37,927 nucleotides of DNA from Microvirga arabica (GCF_016811235.1 NZ_JAFBID010000063.1:1-37927), one strand, 5' to 3'; shown: positions 27,989 through 37,152, numbered from the stretch's first letter. Notes: a model not told the origin generated them from the sequence alone. Program-made: numbers and translations.

Positions 27989-28267
27989 ATGAAGAAGATC
28001 ATGACAGCCATTGCCGCCGGTGCCCTCACCCTCTCGATGGCCGCCTGCAATACTCCTGGTGAGCGTGCCGTCGGCGGCGCAGCCATCGGCGGCCTCGCCG
28101 GTGCGGCGATCGGCGGCGCAGCCACCGGCTCGGCAAGCGGCGCTCTGGCCGGTGCGGCTATCGGCGGCGCCGGCGGCGCCATCGTGGGCGCCTCGACGGC
28201 TCCGCGCGGCCCGGCCTGCCCCTACGGCACGTACCAGGACGTCTACGGCAACGTGTACTGCCGCTAA
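27989..28267 (+). CDS. Small glycine-zipper lipoprotein
   Basis: This 92-residue exported protein has a signal sequence (MKKIMTAIAAGALTLSMAAC) whose Cys20 is a likely lipidation site, although Met rather than Leu sits at -3. The mature part is almost wholly a glycine zipper, with repeated GGAAIGG/GAAIGG units at about 29-66. These could form a pair of tightly packed membrane helices. It ends in a short segment with two cysteines (PACPYGTYQDVYGNVYCR). Similar small proteins are common in Rhizobiales and are usually placed in the outer membrane, with no proven function. A clear terminator follows, so it is probably a single-gene transcript. Confidence 0.85.
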   Translation: MKKIMTAIAAGALTLSMAACNTPGERAVGGAAIGGLAGAAIGGAATGSASGALAGAAIGGAGGAIVGASTAPRGPACPYGTYQDVYGNVYCR

Positions 28268-28289
28268 TCGCGCAGAACCGCGAATTTCA

Positions 28290-28321
28290 GGGGCCGAGAC
28301 ATTCTCGGCCCCTTTTCTTTT
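28290..28321 (+). terminator. Rho-independent terminator after the glycine-zipper gene
   Basis: A 9-bp GC-rich stem (GGGGCCGAG at 28290-28298, CTCGGCCCC at 28304-28312) with a 5-nt loop is followed by TTTTCTTTT. It lies 22 nt after the stop codon. This is the cleanest intrinsic terminator in the window. Confidence 0.9.
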
Positions 28322-28352
28322 GCCCGCACTTGAGCGTACGACTATTTCCAAG

Positions 28353-29078
28353 ATGATTCAGTCGATTTGGGGTAAGCTCGGAGGCGCCGGCATAGGCCTC
28401 GCGTTTGGCGGGCCGATAGGCGCTCTCCTGGGCGGCGTTGCCGGCCACGTTCTCGTCGATCGCGAAGGCGCTTTGTTCGGAAAGCCGCCGCGCGACGTTG
28501 TTTTCACCATGGGACTCGTGGCGCTCGCGGCCAAGATGGCGAAGGCCGACGGCGTGGTGGTCGACGTGGAGGTCCGAGCCTTCGAGCAGATTGTCGAGGT
28601 GCCGGACAGCGAGCACGACAAGGTGGAGCGCCTGTTCAACCTCGCCATGCAGACCTCGGACGGCTTCGAGGCCTACGCCCGCCAGATACACGAAGAGTTC
28701 AGCGAGGAGCCTGCGCTTCTCGAGGACGTGCTCGACGGCCTGTTCCACATTGCCAAGGCGGACGAGGCGGTCCACGAGGCCGAATACGTCTATCTCAAGG
28801 ACGTGGCGACGATCTTCGCCTTCTCGGACGTGGATTTCGAGCGCATCGCCGCCCGCCACGTGCAGCGTAACGACGATCCTTATCTTATCCTCAAGGCCGA
28901 CCGGAGCATGAGCGACGAGGAGCTGAAGCGGCACTATCGCAAGCTCGCCGCCGACAACCACCCGGACCGGGAGATCGCCCGAGGCCTGCCGCCCGAGGCC
29001 GTGAAGATCGCCACTGAGCGGCTCGCTGCCATCAACGCGGCCTGGGAACGCGTTGCCGCCGAGCGGAACATCCGGTGA
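28353..29078 (+). CDS. djlA: DjlA-like co-chaperone (TerB-like domain plus J domain)
   Basis: This 241-residue protein has the DjlA layout. An N-terminal Gly-rich membrane-like segment (about 10-35, GGAGIGLAFGGPIGALLGG) is followed by a helical TerB-like domain (about 48-170, LAAKMAKADGVVVDVEV). A C-terminal J domain (about 175-240) carries the HPD motif at 203-205. The HPD loop stimulates the ATPase of DnaK. DjlA is an inner-membrane co-chaperone in E. coli. The start at 28353 is chosen because it begins the membrane segment; a longer open frame upstream crosses a terminator. The amidase gene follows after 4 nt, so the two are likely cotranscribed. Confidence 0.88.
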   Translation: MIQSIWGKLGGAGIGLAFGGPIGALLGGVAGHVLVDREGALFGKPPRDVVFTMGLVALAAKMAKADGVVVDVEVRAFEQIVEVPDSEHDKVERLFNLAMQTSDGFEAYARQIHEEFSEEPALLEDVLDGLFHIAKADEAVHEAEYVYLKDVATIFAFSDVDFERIAARHVQRNDDPYLILKADRSMSDEELKRHYRKLAADNHPDREIARGLPPEAVKIATERLAAINAAWERVAAERNIR

Positions 29079-29082
29079 CCGC

Positions 29083-29850
29083 ATGAGCGCCCTGACACCG
29101 GAGAGCCCGCTGGCCGCCAAGGTGTTCCCCTCTCCCAACCACGGAGAGCGCAAGGACGGCCGACGCCCCAGCATGCTCATCCTGCACTACACCGGCATGC
29201 CCGACGAGGGCGAAGCGCTGCAATGGCTGTGCAATCCGGTCTCGCAGGTCTCAGCCCACTACTTCGTGTTCGGCGACGGCCGCGTGCTGCAGCTGGTGCC
29301 GGAATCGCGCCGGGCCTGGCATGCGGGCCTCTCCTCCTGGGACGGGGAGACCGACATCAATTCCTGCTCCATCGGCATCGAGATCGCCAATCCCGGCCAC
29401 CCGGGCGGTCTGCCGCCCTTTCCCGCGGAGCAGATCGAGAGCGTGGCCGCGCTGGCGAAGGACATCGTCACCCGCTGGCGCATTCCGGCCACCCGCGTGC
29501 TCGGCCATTCGGATGTGGCGCCCGGTCGCAAGGTCGATCCCGGCGAGCTCTTTCCCTGGAAGACCCTGCACGAGGCGGGCGTCGGCCACTGGGTCACGCC
29601 GGCAGCCACCAGCGACGGCCGGTTCTTCTCCCGCGGCGACCAGGGCATGCCCATCGAGGCCCTGCAGGCCATGCTCGTGATGTACGGCTACGGCCTGAAG
29701 ATCAACGGGGTCTTCGACGAGGACACGGAGAAGGTGGTGGCCGCCTTTCAGCGTCATTTCCGGCCCGAGCGCGTGGACGGCGTGGCGGATGCCTCCACGA
29801 TCACGACCCTGCGCAATTTGATCGCAGCCCGGCCGCAAGCCGCTGCATGA
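29083..29850 (+). CDS. N-acetylmuramoyl-L-alanine amidase, AmiD/AmpD-like
   Basis: This predicted zinc amidase (255 residues) cuts the bond between MurNAc and L-alanine. The Amidase_2 domain spans about 15-165, with likely zinc ligands His35 (LILHYTG), His142 (GHSDVAPGRK) and Asp152. A likely catalytic Glu lies in SIGIEIANPG (Glu100). A C-terminal peptidoglycan-binding_1 domain (about 185-250, ALQAMLVMYGYGLKINGVFD) follows. That two-domain layout resembles AmiD, but no signal peptide or lipobox is visible with this start or with the upstream one at 29053. It may therefore act in the cytosol on recycled muropeptides or leave by another route. It starts 4 nt after djlA. Confidence 0.9.
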   Translation: MSALTPESPLAAKVFPSPNHGERKDGRRPSMLILHYTGMPDEGEALQWLCNPVSQVSAHYFVFGDGRVLQLVPESRRAWHAGLSSWDGETDINSCSIGIEIANPGHPGGLPPFPAEQIESVAALAKDIVTRWRIPATRVLGHSDVAPGRKVDPGELFPWKTLHEAGVGHWVTPAATSDGRFFSRGDQGMPIEALQAMLVMYGYGLKINGVFDEDTEKVVAAFQRHFRPERVDGVADASTITTLRNLIAARPQAAA

Positions 29851-29875
29851 CAAAGAGTTAACTCGCAACACTATA
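29847..29875 (+). promoter_or_regulatory. Possible promoter of the macAB-like operon
   Basis: ATGACA (29847-29852), a 17-nt spacer and ACTATA (29870-29875) precede the macA-like start by about 25 nt. A small palindrome, GAGTTAACTC (29855-29864), lies between them and could bind a regulator. The evidence is only positional and by weak consensus match. The genes could also be read from the upstream amidase transcript. Confidence 0.3.
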
Positions 29876-29899
29876 GGAAATCGGCCACAATCGCCCGGC

Positions 29900-31366
29900 A
29901 TGACATCCCATGCTGGAGAGGGTTTCTCGTTGCGGCGCGTCTGGGTCTGGTTGCTTGGCATTCTTCTGATTGCAGGAGGCGCGGGCTTCGTCCTGTGGAA
30001 GCCCACGGGCGGCAACGCCTCGGACCAGGCCTATCGCCTCGGCACGGTTGATCGCGGCCCGATCACCGCGAGCGTGCGCGCCACGGGCACGCTCAACCCC
30101 GTCACGACGGTGCTCGTGGGTTCGCAACTCTCCGGCCAGGTGGTCGAGATCCTGGCCGACTACAACACACCCGTGAAAGAAGGCCAGGTGGTGGCCCGAC
30201 TCTATGCCGAGCAGATCAAGTCGCGCCGCGATGCGGCGCTGGCGGATCTCGCCCAGGCGAGAGCCGACCTCGACACAAAACGCGCCCAGATCGACAAAGC
30301 CCGCTCGGCGCTTCAGCGCGCCGAAGCGCAGGCCGCCGACCTTCGGGCGCAGCGTGATCGGACTCAGGCCCAGCTGGAGGAAGCACAGCGCGGGAGCGAG
30401 CGGCAGACGCAACTCAACACGCGCGCAGTGGGAACGCAGGCGGCCCTGGAGCAGGCCCGCACCCAGGTCGACATTCAGACGGCGAACCTCGCCTCGTCCG
30501 ATGCGCAGATTGCGTCCAACCAAGCAGAGACGCTCGGGTTGAAGGCCGATCTCGCGCTGGCGGAAGCGAATGTGAAATCCGCCGAGGCGATCATCCTGCA
30601 GCGGCAGGCGAAGCTCAGAGACATCGAGATCGATCTTGGCCGCGCGGAGATCAAGTCGCCGGTCGACGGCGTGGTGGTGAAGCGCGAAGTCGAGCTCGGC
30701 CAGACGGTCGCAGCCTCGCTCTCCTCGCCCACCCTGTTCACCATCGCGCAGGACCTGAGAGAGATCGACATCTACGCCAATATCGATGAGGCCGATGTCG
30801 GGCGCCTCCAGGAGGGGCAGAAGGTCTCGTTTACGGTCAACGCTTATCCGAACCGCACCTTCGACGGCCGGGTGCGCATGGTGCGCCTGGCCGCGCAGAC
30901 GGTGCAGAACGTGGTCACCTACACGGCGGTTATCAGCGTGCGCAATCAGGACTAGGCGCTGCTGCCCGGGATGACGGCGAACCTCCAGATCGTCACGGAC
31001 GAGCGCGAGGATGTGCTGCGCATTCCGAACGCCGCCCTGCGCTTCCGCCCTCCGGCCGCCCTAATGGCCAGCGAAGCCCGGAGCGCTCCGTCGGAAGGCC
31101 AGGAGCCGAGACGCCGTGCGCGTCGCGATCAGGCTGCGTCGGATCAGGACGAGGGCGCCAGGGGGCGTGTCTATCGCGTGGGCGATGACGGCAATCCGCA
31201 GCCGGTGCCGGTTCGCCTCGGCGCAACCGACGGCGCCTATACCGAGATCCTGCGCGGCGATCTGCAGGAAGGCGCTGCGATCATCGTCGGGGCTGCGCGC
31301 GCCGATGCGGCGGACAACGCGAATGGTGGCGCGAGAAGCCGTCCGCGTCCGCCGCGGATGTTCTAG
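29900..31366 (+). pseudogene. macA: MacA-like periplasmic adaptor gene interrupted by an amber codon
   Basis: This encodes a membrane-fusion (HlyD/MacA family) subunit that would link the inner-membrane ABC transporter encoded just after it to an outer-membrane channel. The frame has 489 codons. There is an N-terminal membrane anchor (about 12-33), a lipoyl/barrel region (VGSQLSGQVVEI), a long coiled-coil hairpin (about 105-215) and a second barrel strand set. Codon 352 is TAG (30953-30955), within VRNQD-stop-ALLPGMTANLQ. The same frame continues without any shift through typical MacA C-terminal sequence to the true stop at 31366. Pieces are 29900-30955 (351 residues) and, from an ATG at 30971, 131 residues. 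This may be a nonsense mutation, a sequencing error or readthrough. The N-terminal piece alone lacks the last barrel and membrane-proximal strands. Confidence 0.85.
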
Positions 31367-31377
31367 GAACACGCCCC

Positions 31378-32100
31378 GTGGCTCTCATCGAAACACGCGA
31401 TCTCAGCCGGGTCTACAACCTCGATGCAGGGCGTGTCGTGGCGCTCGATGGCGTGTCCCTCGATATCGATCAGGGCGATTTTGTCGCCGTCATGGGTCCT
31501 TCGGGCTCGGGCAAGTCCACTTTCATGAACCTGATCGGCTGTCTCGACCGGCCGACGGGCGGCCATTACCGGCTCGCGGGCAATGCCGTCGAGAGCCTCG
31601 ATGCTAATGGCCTGGCGCGCCTGCGCAACCGCGAGATCGGCTTCGTGTTCCAGCAGTTCAACCTGCTGCCGCGCGTCGATGCCCTAGGGAACGTGGAACT
31701 GCCGATGGTCTATGCGGGCCTCGACCGCAGAACCCGCCGCGAGCGTGCCCTGCAGGCGCTCGGCCGCGTCGGTCTTGCGGACCGCGCCCGTCACCGCCCG
31801 ATGCAGCTCTCCGGCGGGCAGCAGCAGCGCGTGGCGATTGCCCGTGCCCTCGTCAACAGCCCGAGCCTCCTGCTCGCCGATGAGCCGACCGGTGCCCTCG
31901 ACAGCCGCACGGCGAACGAGATCATGGCGCTGTTCCAGGAGCTCAACCGCGAGGGCGTCACCATCGTTCTCGTGACGCACGATGCGGAGGTGGGGCGGCA
32001 CGCGCAACGCCTCGTGCGCTTCCGCGACGGGCGCGTGACCGAAGATCGCCGCCAGACACCGGTCGATGCCCGCGATCTCGCGCCGGAGGCGGCCGAATGA
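31378..32100 (+). CDS. ABC transporter ATP-binding protein, MacB/LolD type
   Basis: This 240-residue ABC ATPase powers a MacB-like exporter. Walker A GPSGSGKST is at 40-48, the Q-loop is in FVFQQFNLLP, the signature LSGGQ is at 144-148, and Walker B LLLADEP is at 164-170, followed by the H-loop VTHD. The start is GTG at 31378, 11 nt after the macA-like stop, with AGGA as ribosome site. The stop overlaps the permease gene by 4 nt. In this system ATPase and permease are separate proteins rather than one fused MacB. Substrate cannot be told; macrolides, peptides and siderophores are all known for the family. Confidence 0.93.
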   Translation: MALIETRDLSRVYNLDAGRVVALDGVSLDIDQGDFVAVMGPSGSGKSTFMNLIGCLDRPTGGHYRLAGNAVESLDANGLARLRNREIGFVFQQFNLLPRVDALGNVELPMVYAGLDRRTRRERALQALGRVGLADRARHRPMQLSGGQQQRVAIARALVNSPSLLLADEPTGALDSRTANEIMALFQELNREGVTIVLVTHDAEVGRHAQRLVRFRDGRVTEDRRQTPVDARDLAPEAAE

Positions 32101-33329
32101 GATTGATCGAGGCGATCCGCTCCGCCCTCTCCGCCATCATGGCCAACGCTCTGCGCAGCCTGCTCACCATGCTGGGTATCGTGATCGGTGTGGCGGCCGT
32201 CATTGCCATGGTGGCCATCGGCTCCGGCGCGCGCAATCTCGTCGACCAGCAGATCCGCTCGCTGGGCGCCAACCTCGCCATCGTGACGCCCGGGAACGTC
32301 ACGCAGGGCGGCGCACGGCTCGGTGCAGGCGCGGCCTCCTCGCTCACCGACGAGGACGCGCAGGCGATCCGGCGCGAGATCGACGGCGTGGTGGCGGCAG
32401 CACCCTTCGTGCAAGGCGGCGCGCAGGTGGTGGCCGGCGGCAGCAACTGGGGCACGCGGATTTACGGCATCGATCTCGACTGGTTCGCGGCCCGCGAATG
32501 GGATGTCGCCACCGGGCGCACCTTCGATCCGGAGGAGGTGCGCCGCGGCGAGATCGTCATCCTTCTCGGGCAGACGGTGGCGCGCAACCTCTTCGGCGAG
32601 GACGATCCCATCGATCAGATCGTGCGCGTGCGCAACGTGCCGTTTCGCGTCATCGGCGTGATGGCATCGAAAGGCCAGTCCGCCTTCGGACAGGACCAGG
32701 ACGACGTGATCTTCGTGCCGCTCGACGCGGGTCGGCGCCGCGTGATCGGCCGCAACTACGCCAAGGATGGCTCCGTCGGCTCGATCTTCGTGAAGTTCGC
32801 CAACGAGAGCGACATCGAACCAGGTATCGAGAGCATGACGGAGCTGCTGCGCCAGCGCCACCGCATTACCGGCGAACAGGAGGACGATTTCTCGATCCGC
32901 AACCTGACCGAGATTGCCAACACCGCATCGGCTTCCGCCAACACGCTCTCCATGCTGCTTGCCGCAGTCGCAGCTGTGTCGCTGCTTGTCGGCGGTATCG
33001 GCATCATGAACATCATGCTGGTCTCCGTCACCGAGCGCACGCGGGAGATAGGCCTGCGGCTGGCGGTGGGCGCCCGCCCGCGCGACATCCGCAGCCAGTT
33101 CCTCATCGAGGCAACCACGCTCTCCACCATCGGCGGCGCACTCGGCATCGCGCTCGGCGCGGGGGCCGCTTATCTCGTGGCGCAACTCGCCGGCTGGCCC
33201 TCGCTCGTGTCGACGAACGCCATCTTTATGGCCGTGGGTTTCTCGGCATTGGTGGGCATCTTCTTCGGGTTCTATCCGGCGCAGCGCGCGGCGAAGCTCG
33301 ACCCGATAGAGGCGCTGCGGCGGGAGTAG
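32097..33329 (+). CDS. ABC transporter permease, MacB/FtsX family
   Basis: This 410-residue permease has MacB topology. One membrane helix near the N-terminus (about 20-42, LLTMLGIVIGVAAVIAMVAI) is followed by a large periplasmic MacB_PCD domain (about 45-270). Three C-terminal helices form the FtsX domain (about 285-400), with the family phrase GGIGIMNIMLVSVTERTREIGLR. The C-terminus (PAQRAAKLDPIEALRRE) is also typical. Type VII ABC systems of this kind work by mechanotransmission with an adaptor, here the interrupted macA-like gene. No outer-membrane channel gene is in the window. It ends 6 nt from the convergent metH. Confidence 0.93.
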   Translation: MRLIEAIRSALSAIMANALRSLLTMLGIVIGVAAVIAMVAIGSGARNLVDQQIRSLGANLAIVTPGNVTQGGARLGAGAASSLTDEDAQAIRREIDGVVAAAPFVQGGAQVVAGGSNWGTRIYGIDLDWFAAREWDVATGRTFDPEEVRRGEIVILLGQTVARNLFGEDDPIDQIVRVRNVPFRVIGVMASKGQSAFGQDQDDVIFVPLDAGRRRVIGRNYAKDGSVGSIFVKFANESDIEPGIESMTELLRQRHRITGEQEDDFSIRNLTEIANTASASANTLSMLLAAVAAVSLLVGGIGIMNIMLVSVTERTREIGLRLAVGARPRDIRSQFLIEATTLSTIGGALGIALGAGAAYLVAQLAGWPSLVSTNAIFMAVGFSALVGIFFGFYPAQRAAKLDPIEALRRE

Positions 33330-33347
33330 AACCCCTTACTCCGCCGC
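33317..33347. terminator. Hairpin shared by the convergent macB-like and metH gene ends
   Basis: GCGGCGGGAGT (33317-33327) pairs with ACTCCGCCGC (33338-33347) with one bulged G and a 10-nt loop. The stem covers the ends of both coding regions, and both stop codons (TAG at 33327-33329, TTA complement at 33336-33338) lie in or beside the loop. No U-tract is present in either direction. It may block read-through between the converging genes, or it may be chance in GC-rich DNA. Confidence 0.45.
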
Positions 33348-36300
33348 CATCACCCTGTAGCTTGCCGGATCGTAGTTGAGGATCGGGCTCAACCAGCGCT
33401 CTACCTCCGCGACGCTCATGCCCTTGCGCCCAGCGTAATCCTCCACCTGATCGCGTTCGACCTTGGCGACGCCGAAGTAATACGCCTCCGGGTGCGACAG
33501 GTAGAGGCCCGACACCGAGGAGCCTGGCCACATGGCATAGGACTCTGTGAGCTTGACGCCGATACGCCGCTCGGCTTCGAGCAGGCTGAAGAGCGTTTCC
33601 TTCTCGGTGTGATCGGGCTGAGCCGGGTAGCCGGGCGCTGGACGGATGCCCTGGTATTCTTCGCCGATCAGACCGTCGCTACCGAGGTTCTCGTTTGGCG
33701 CGTAGGCCCAGAATTCCTTACGCACGCGCTCGTGCATGCGCTCGGCAAAAGCCTCCGCGATGCGGTCGGCCAGCGCCTTCACCATGATCGAGCGGTAATC
33801 GTCGTTGGCGCGCTCGAACCTCTCGGCGATCCGCACCTCCTCGATGCCGGACGTCACCACAAAGGCACCGATCCAATCGGGTTTGCCGCTCTCGACGGGC
33901 GCGACGAAATCCGACAGGCAGATGTTCGGCTTGCCGTCGCGCTTGGAGAGCTGCTGGCGCAGGCCATGGAAGGTGGCAAGCTGTTCCGAGCGGCTTTCGC
34001 CCGTGAAGAGACGGATGTCGTCGCCCACAGCGTTGGCGGGCCAGAAGCCGATCATCGCCTTCGGGTTGAACCAGCGCTCCTCGACGAGTTGCTTGAGCAT
34101 GGCTTGCGCATCGTCCCAGAGCTGGCGCGCGGCTTCGCCCTGCTTCTCGTCCTCGAGGATGGCCGGGAAGCGGCCTTTCAGCTCCCAGGTCTGGAAGAAC
34201 GGCGTCCAGTCGATGTAGGGTACCAGCTCGCCCACATCGTAGCTGCGGAACACCCGCGCGCCGGTGAAGGTGGGCTTCGGCGGCTGGTAACCTGCCCAGT
34301 CGATCTTCAGGCTGTTGGCGCGAGCCTTCTCGATGGGAAGGCGCTGCTTGTCGGCTTCCGAGCGCGCATGCGCATCCGCGACCTTGCGGTACTCGGCCCG
34401 GAGCGTCTCCACATAGCCATCCTTCATGTCGGACGAGAGCAGCGAGGATACAACGCCGACGGCACGACTCGCATCCGTCACGTAGACCGCCTGACCCTTG
34501 TTGTAGTTCGGGTGGATCTTCACCGCCGTGTGCACGCGGCTTGTGGTGGCACCACCGATAAGCAGCGGGATCTCGAAGCCCTCGCGCTCCATCTCGTTTG
34601 CCACGTTCACCATCTCGTCGAGGGATGGCGTGATGAGGCCGGAGAGGCCGATCACGTCCACGTTCTCCCGGCGCGCGGTCTCCAGGATCTTCTGGGCCGG
34701 CACCATGACGCCGAGATCGATAACCTCGTAGTTGTTGCAGGCCAGAACCACGCCGACGATGTTCTTGCCGATATCGTGCACGTCGCCCTTCACAGTCGCC
34801 ATCAGCACCTTGCCGGCAACGGAACGCTCGGTCACGCCGGAGGCGGCCTTCTCGGCCTCCATGAACGGCATCAGATAGGCGACTGCCTGCTTCATCACGC
34901 GGGCGGACTTCACCACCTGCGGGAGGAACATTTTTCCGGCGCCGAAAAGATCGCCCACCACGTTCATGCCGGCCATGAGCGGACCTTCGATCACATGCAG
35001 CGGGCGCTCGACACCTTGGCGCGCCTCTTCCGTATCCTGCTCGATGAACTCGGTGATGCCGTTGACGAGCGCATGCTCAATGCGCTTCTCGACGGGCCAC
35101 GAGCGCCATTCGAGATCGGCCGCCTTCACGGCGCCGGTGCCGTCGCCCTTGAAGCGGGGAGCCGCTTCGAGAAGGCGCTCGGTCGCGTCAGGGCGGCGGT
35201 TGAGCACCACGTCCTCGCACAGCTCGCGCAGTTCCGGATCGATCTCGTCGTAGACTGCAAGCTGACCTGCATTGACGATGCCCATGTCCATGCCGAGCTT
35301 GATGGCGTGGAACAGAAACACCGAGTGCATAGCCTCGCGCACGGGCTCGTTGCCGCGGAAGGAAAAGGACAGGTTCGACACGCCGCCCGAGATATGGGCA
35401 TGCGGGAGCGTCTCGCGGATGATGCGCGTCGCCTCGAGGAAGTCGACCCCATAGCCGTTGTGCTCCTCGATGCCGGTGGCGACCGCGAACACGTTCGGAT
35501 CGAAGATGATGTCCTCCGGCGGGAAGCCCACCTGCTCGGTGAGAATCTTGTAAGCGCGAGTGCAGATTTCGACCTTGCGCTCCAACGTGTCAGCCTGACC
35601 GACCTCGTCGAAGGCCATGACCACGACGGCAGCGCCATAAGCGCGGCAGATCCTCGCCTGCTCGATGAAAGCCGCCTCGCCCTCCTTCATGGAGATCGAG
35701 TTCACGATGGCCTTGCCCTGCAGGCACTTGAGGCCGGCCTCGATGACGTGGAACTTGGACGAGTCTACCATTACTGGCACTCGCGCGATGTCAGGCTCGG
35801 CGGCCACAAGGTTGAGGAACTCGACCATGGCCTTCTCGGAATCGAGCAGGCCCTCGTCCATGTTGACGTCGATGATCTGCGCGCCGTTCGCCACCTGATC
35901 GCGCGCCACATCGAGCGCAGCCGCATAGTCGTTGTTGGTGATGAGCTTGCGGAACTTGGCGGAGCCGGTGACGTTCGTGCGCTCGCCTACGTTTACGAAG
36001 GGAATGTCGGAGGTGAGCGTGAAGGGCTCAAGACCCGACAGGCGCATGAGCGGCTGCACCTTCGGAACCGAGCGTGGTGCCTTGCCGGCGACCGCTTCCG
36101 CGATGGCGCCGATATGCTCCGGCGTGGTGCCGCAGCAGCCGCCGACCACGTTCACGAGACCTGAATCGGCAAACTCCGCCAGCATCGAGGCGGTGGCCTC
36201 GGGACGCTCATCGTAGAGGCCGAACTCGTTCGGCAGGCCCGCATTCGGATAAGCACAGACGAGGGTATCGGCAACCCTGCCGATCTCCTGAATGTGCGCC

Positions 36301-37091
36301 CGCATCTCACGTGCGCCGAGGGCGCAGTTGAGGCCGATGGAAAACGGTTCCGCATGGCGCACGGAATACCAGAAGGCCTCGGGTGTCTGGCCCGACAGCG
36401 TGCGGCCGGAGAGATCCGTGATCGTGCCGGAGATCATCACGGGCAGCTTGACACCCTTCTCGGCAAAGACCTGCTGCGTGGCCACGATGGCGGCCTTGGC
36501 GTTCAGCGTGTCAAAAATCGTCTCGATCAGGATGATCTCGGACCCGCCATCGACCAGTCCTCTCACCTGCTCGGCATAAGCCTCGCGCACCTGATCGAAG
36601 GTCACGGCGCGATAGCCAGGGTTGTTCACGTCGGGGGAGATGGAGAGCGTGCGGTTCGTCGGGCCAACGGCGCCAGCCACGAAACGGCGGCGGCCATCCT
36701 CCTTCTCGGCGATCAGCGCGGCCTCACGGGCAAGACGCGCGCCGTCGACGTTGAGCTCGTAGACGATCTCCTCCATGCCGTAATCGGCCTGCGCGATGGA
36801 GGTGCCGGAGAAGGTGTTCGTCTCGACGATGTCCGCACCGGCGCGGAAGTAGTCGAGATGCACGTTGCGCACCGCATCCGGCTGCGTGAGGATCAAGAGA
36901 TCGTTGTTGCCCTTGACGTCCTGCGTCCAGTTCTTGAAGCGCTCGCCGCGAAAATCCTCTTCCGAGAAGCGCGAGCGCTGCAGCTCTGTGCCCATCGCAC
37001 CGTCGAGCACGAGGATCCGCTTAGAGGCGGCTTCACGAAGTGCCTTGAGCACGTCGGAGCCATTGGCCGGGCGAGGAGTGAAAGCAGTCAT
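33336..37091 (-). CDS. metH: Cobalamin-dependent methionine synthase MetH
   Basis: MetH transfers a methyl group from 5-methyltetrahydrofolate, through cobalamin, to homocysteine, making methionine. The 1251-residue protein has all four modules. The homocysteine domain (1-335) has zinc ligands Cys256, Cys319 and Cys320, with the same spacing as the E. coli enzyme. The pterin-binding domain is at about 360-625. The B12 domain (about 660-900) has the cobalt-coordinating His772 in GDVHDIGKN. The SAM-dependent reactivation domain is at about 920-1240. Length and motifs are intact. It follows metF by 61 nt on the same strand with a modest ribosome site (AAGAGA). No cobalamin or SAM riboswitch is visible in that gap. 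Confidence 0.98.
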   Translation of the reverse strand: MTAFTPRPANGSDVLKALREAASKRILVLDGAMGTELQRSRFSEEDFRGERFKNWTQDVKGNNDLLILTQPDAVRNVHLDYFRAGADIVETNTFSGTSIAQADYGMEEIVYELNVDGARLAREAALIAEKEDGRRRFVAGAVGPTNRTLSISPDVNNPGYRAVTFDQVREAYAEQVRGLVDGGSEIILIETIFDTLNAKAAIVATQQVFAEKGVKLPVMISGTITDLSGRTLSGQTPEAFWYSVRHAEPFSIGLNCALGAREMRAHIQEIGRVADTLVCAYPNAGLPNEFGLYDERPEATASMLAEFADSGLVNVVGGCCGTTPEHIGAIAEAVAGKAPRSVPKVQPLMRLSGLEPFTLTSDIPFVNVGERTNVTGSAKFRKLITNNDYAAALDVARDQVANGAQIIDVNMDEGLLDSEKAMVEFLNLVAAEPDIARVPVMVDSSKFHVIEAGLKCLQGKAIVNSISMKEGEAAFIEQARICRAYGAAVVVMAFDEVGQADTLERKVEICTRAYKILTEQVGFPPEDIIFDPNVFAVATGIEEHNGYGVDFLEATRIIRETLPHAHISGGVSNLSFSFRGNEPVREAMHSVFLFHAIKLGMDMGIVNAGQLAVYDEIDPELRELCEDVVLNRRPDATERLLEAAPRFKGDGTGAVKAADLEWRSWPVEKRIEHALVNGITEFIEQDTEEARQGVERPLHVIEGPLMAGMNVVGDLFGAGKMFLPQVVKSARVMKQAVAYLMPFMEAEKAASGVTERSVAGKVLMATVKGDVHDIGKNIVGVVLACNNYEVIDLGVMVPAQKILETARRENVDVIGLSGLITPSLDEMVNVANEMEREGFEIPLLIGGATTSRVHTAVKIHPNYNKGQAVYVTDASRAVGVVSSLLSSDMKDGYVETLRAEYRKVADAHARSEADKQRLPIEKARANSLKIDWAGYQPPKPTFTGARVFRSYDVGELVPYIDWTPFFQTWELKGRFPAILEDEKQGEAARQLWDDAQAMLKQLVEERWFNPKAMIGFWPANAVGDDIRLFTGESRSEQLATFHGLRQQLSKRDGKPNICLSDFVAPVESGKPDWIGAFVVTSGIEEVRIAERFERANDDYRSIMVKALADRIAEAFAERMHERVRKEFWAYAPNENLGSDGLIGEEYQGIRPAPGYPAQPDHTEKETLFSLLEAERRIGVKLTESYAMWPGSSVSGLYLSHPEAYYFGVAKVERDQVEDYAGRKGMSVAEVERWLSPILNYDPASYRVMAAE

Positions 37092-37152
37092 TCGATCTGT
37101 TCTCTTTGCATCGCAGCCCGCTCGTGGGCCGTCGACGGTGTTTTCGGTGATG

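Noticed and set aside
33492..36164. Long open frame (890 codons) on the plus strand opposite metH
   Set aside because: It is exactly antisense to conserved metH codons and its translation is rich in His, Arg and Leu with no family motif. Long antisense frames are expected in GC-rich DNA.
37092..37152. SAM or cobalamin riboswitch before metH
   Set aside because: The metF-metH gap is only 61 nt and shows no conserved riboswitch core; any such element would lie upstream of metF, outside the window.
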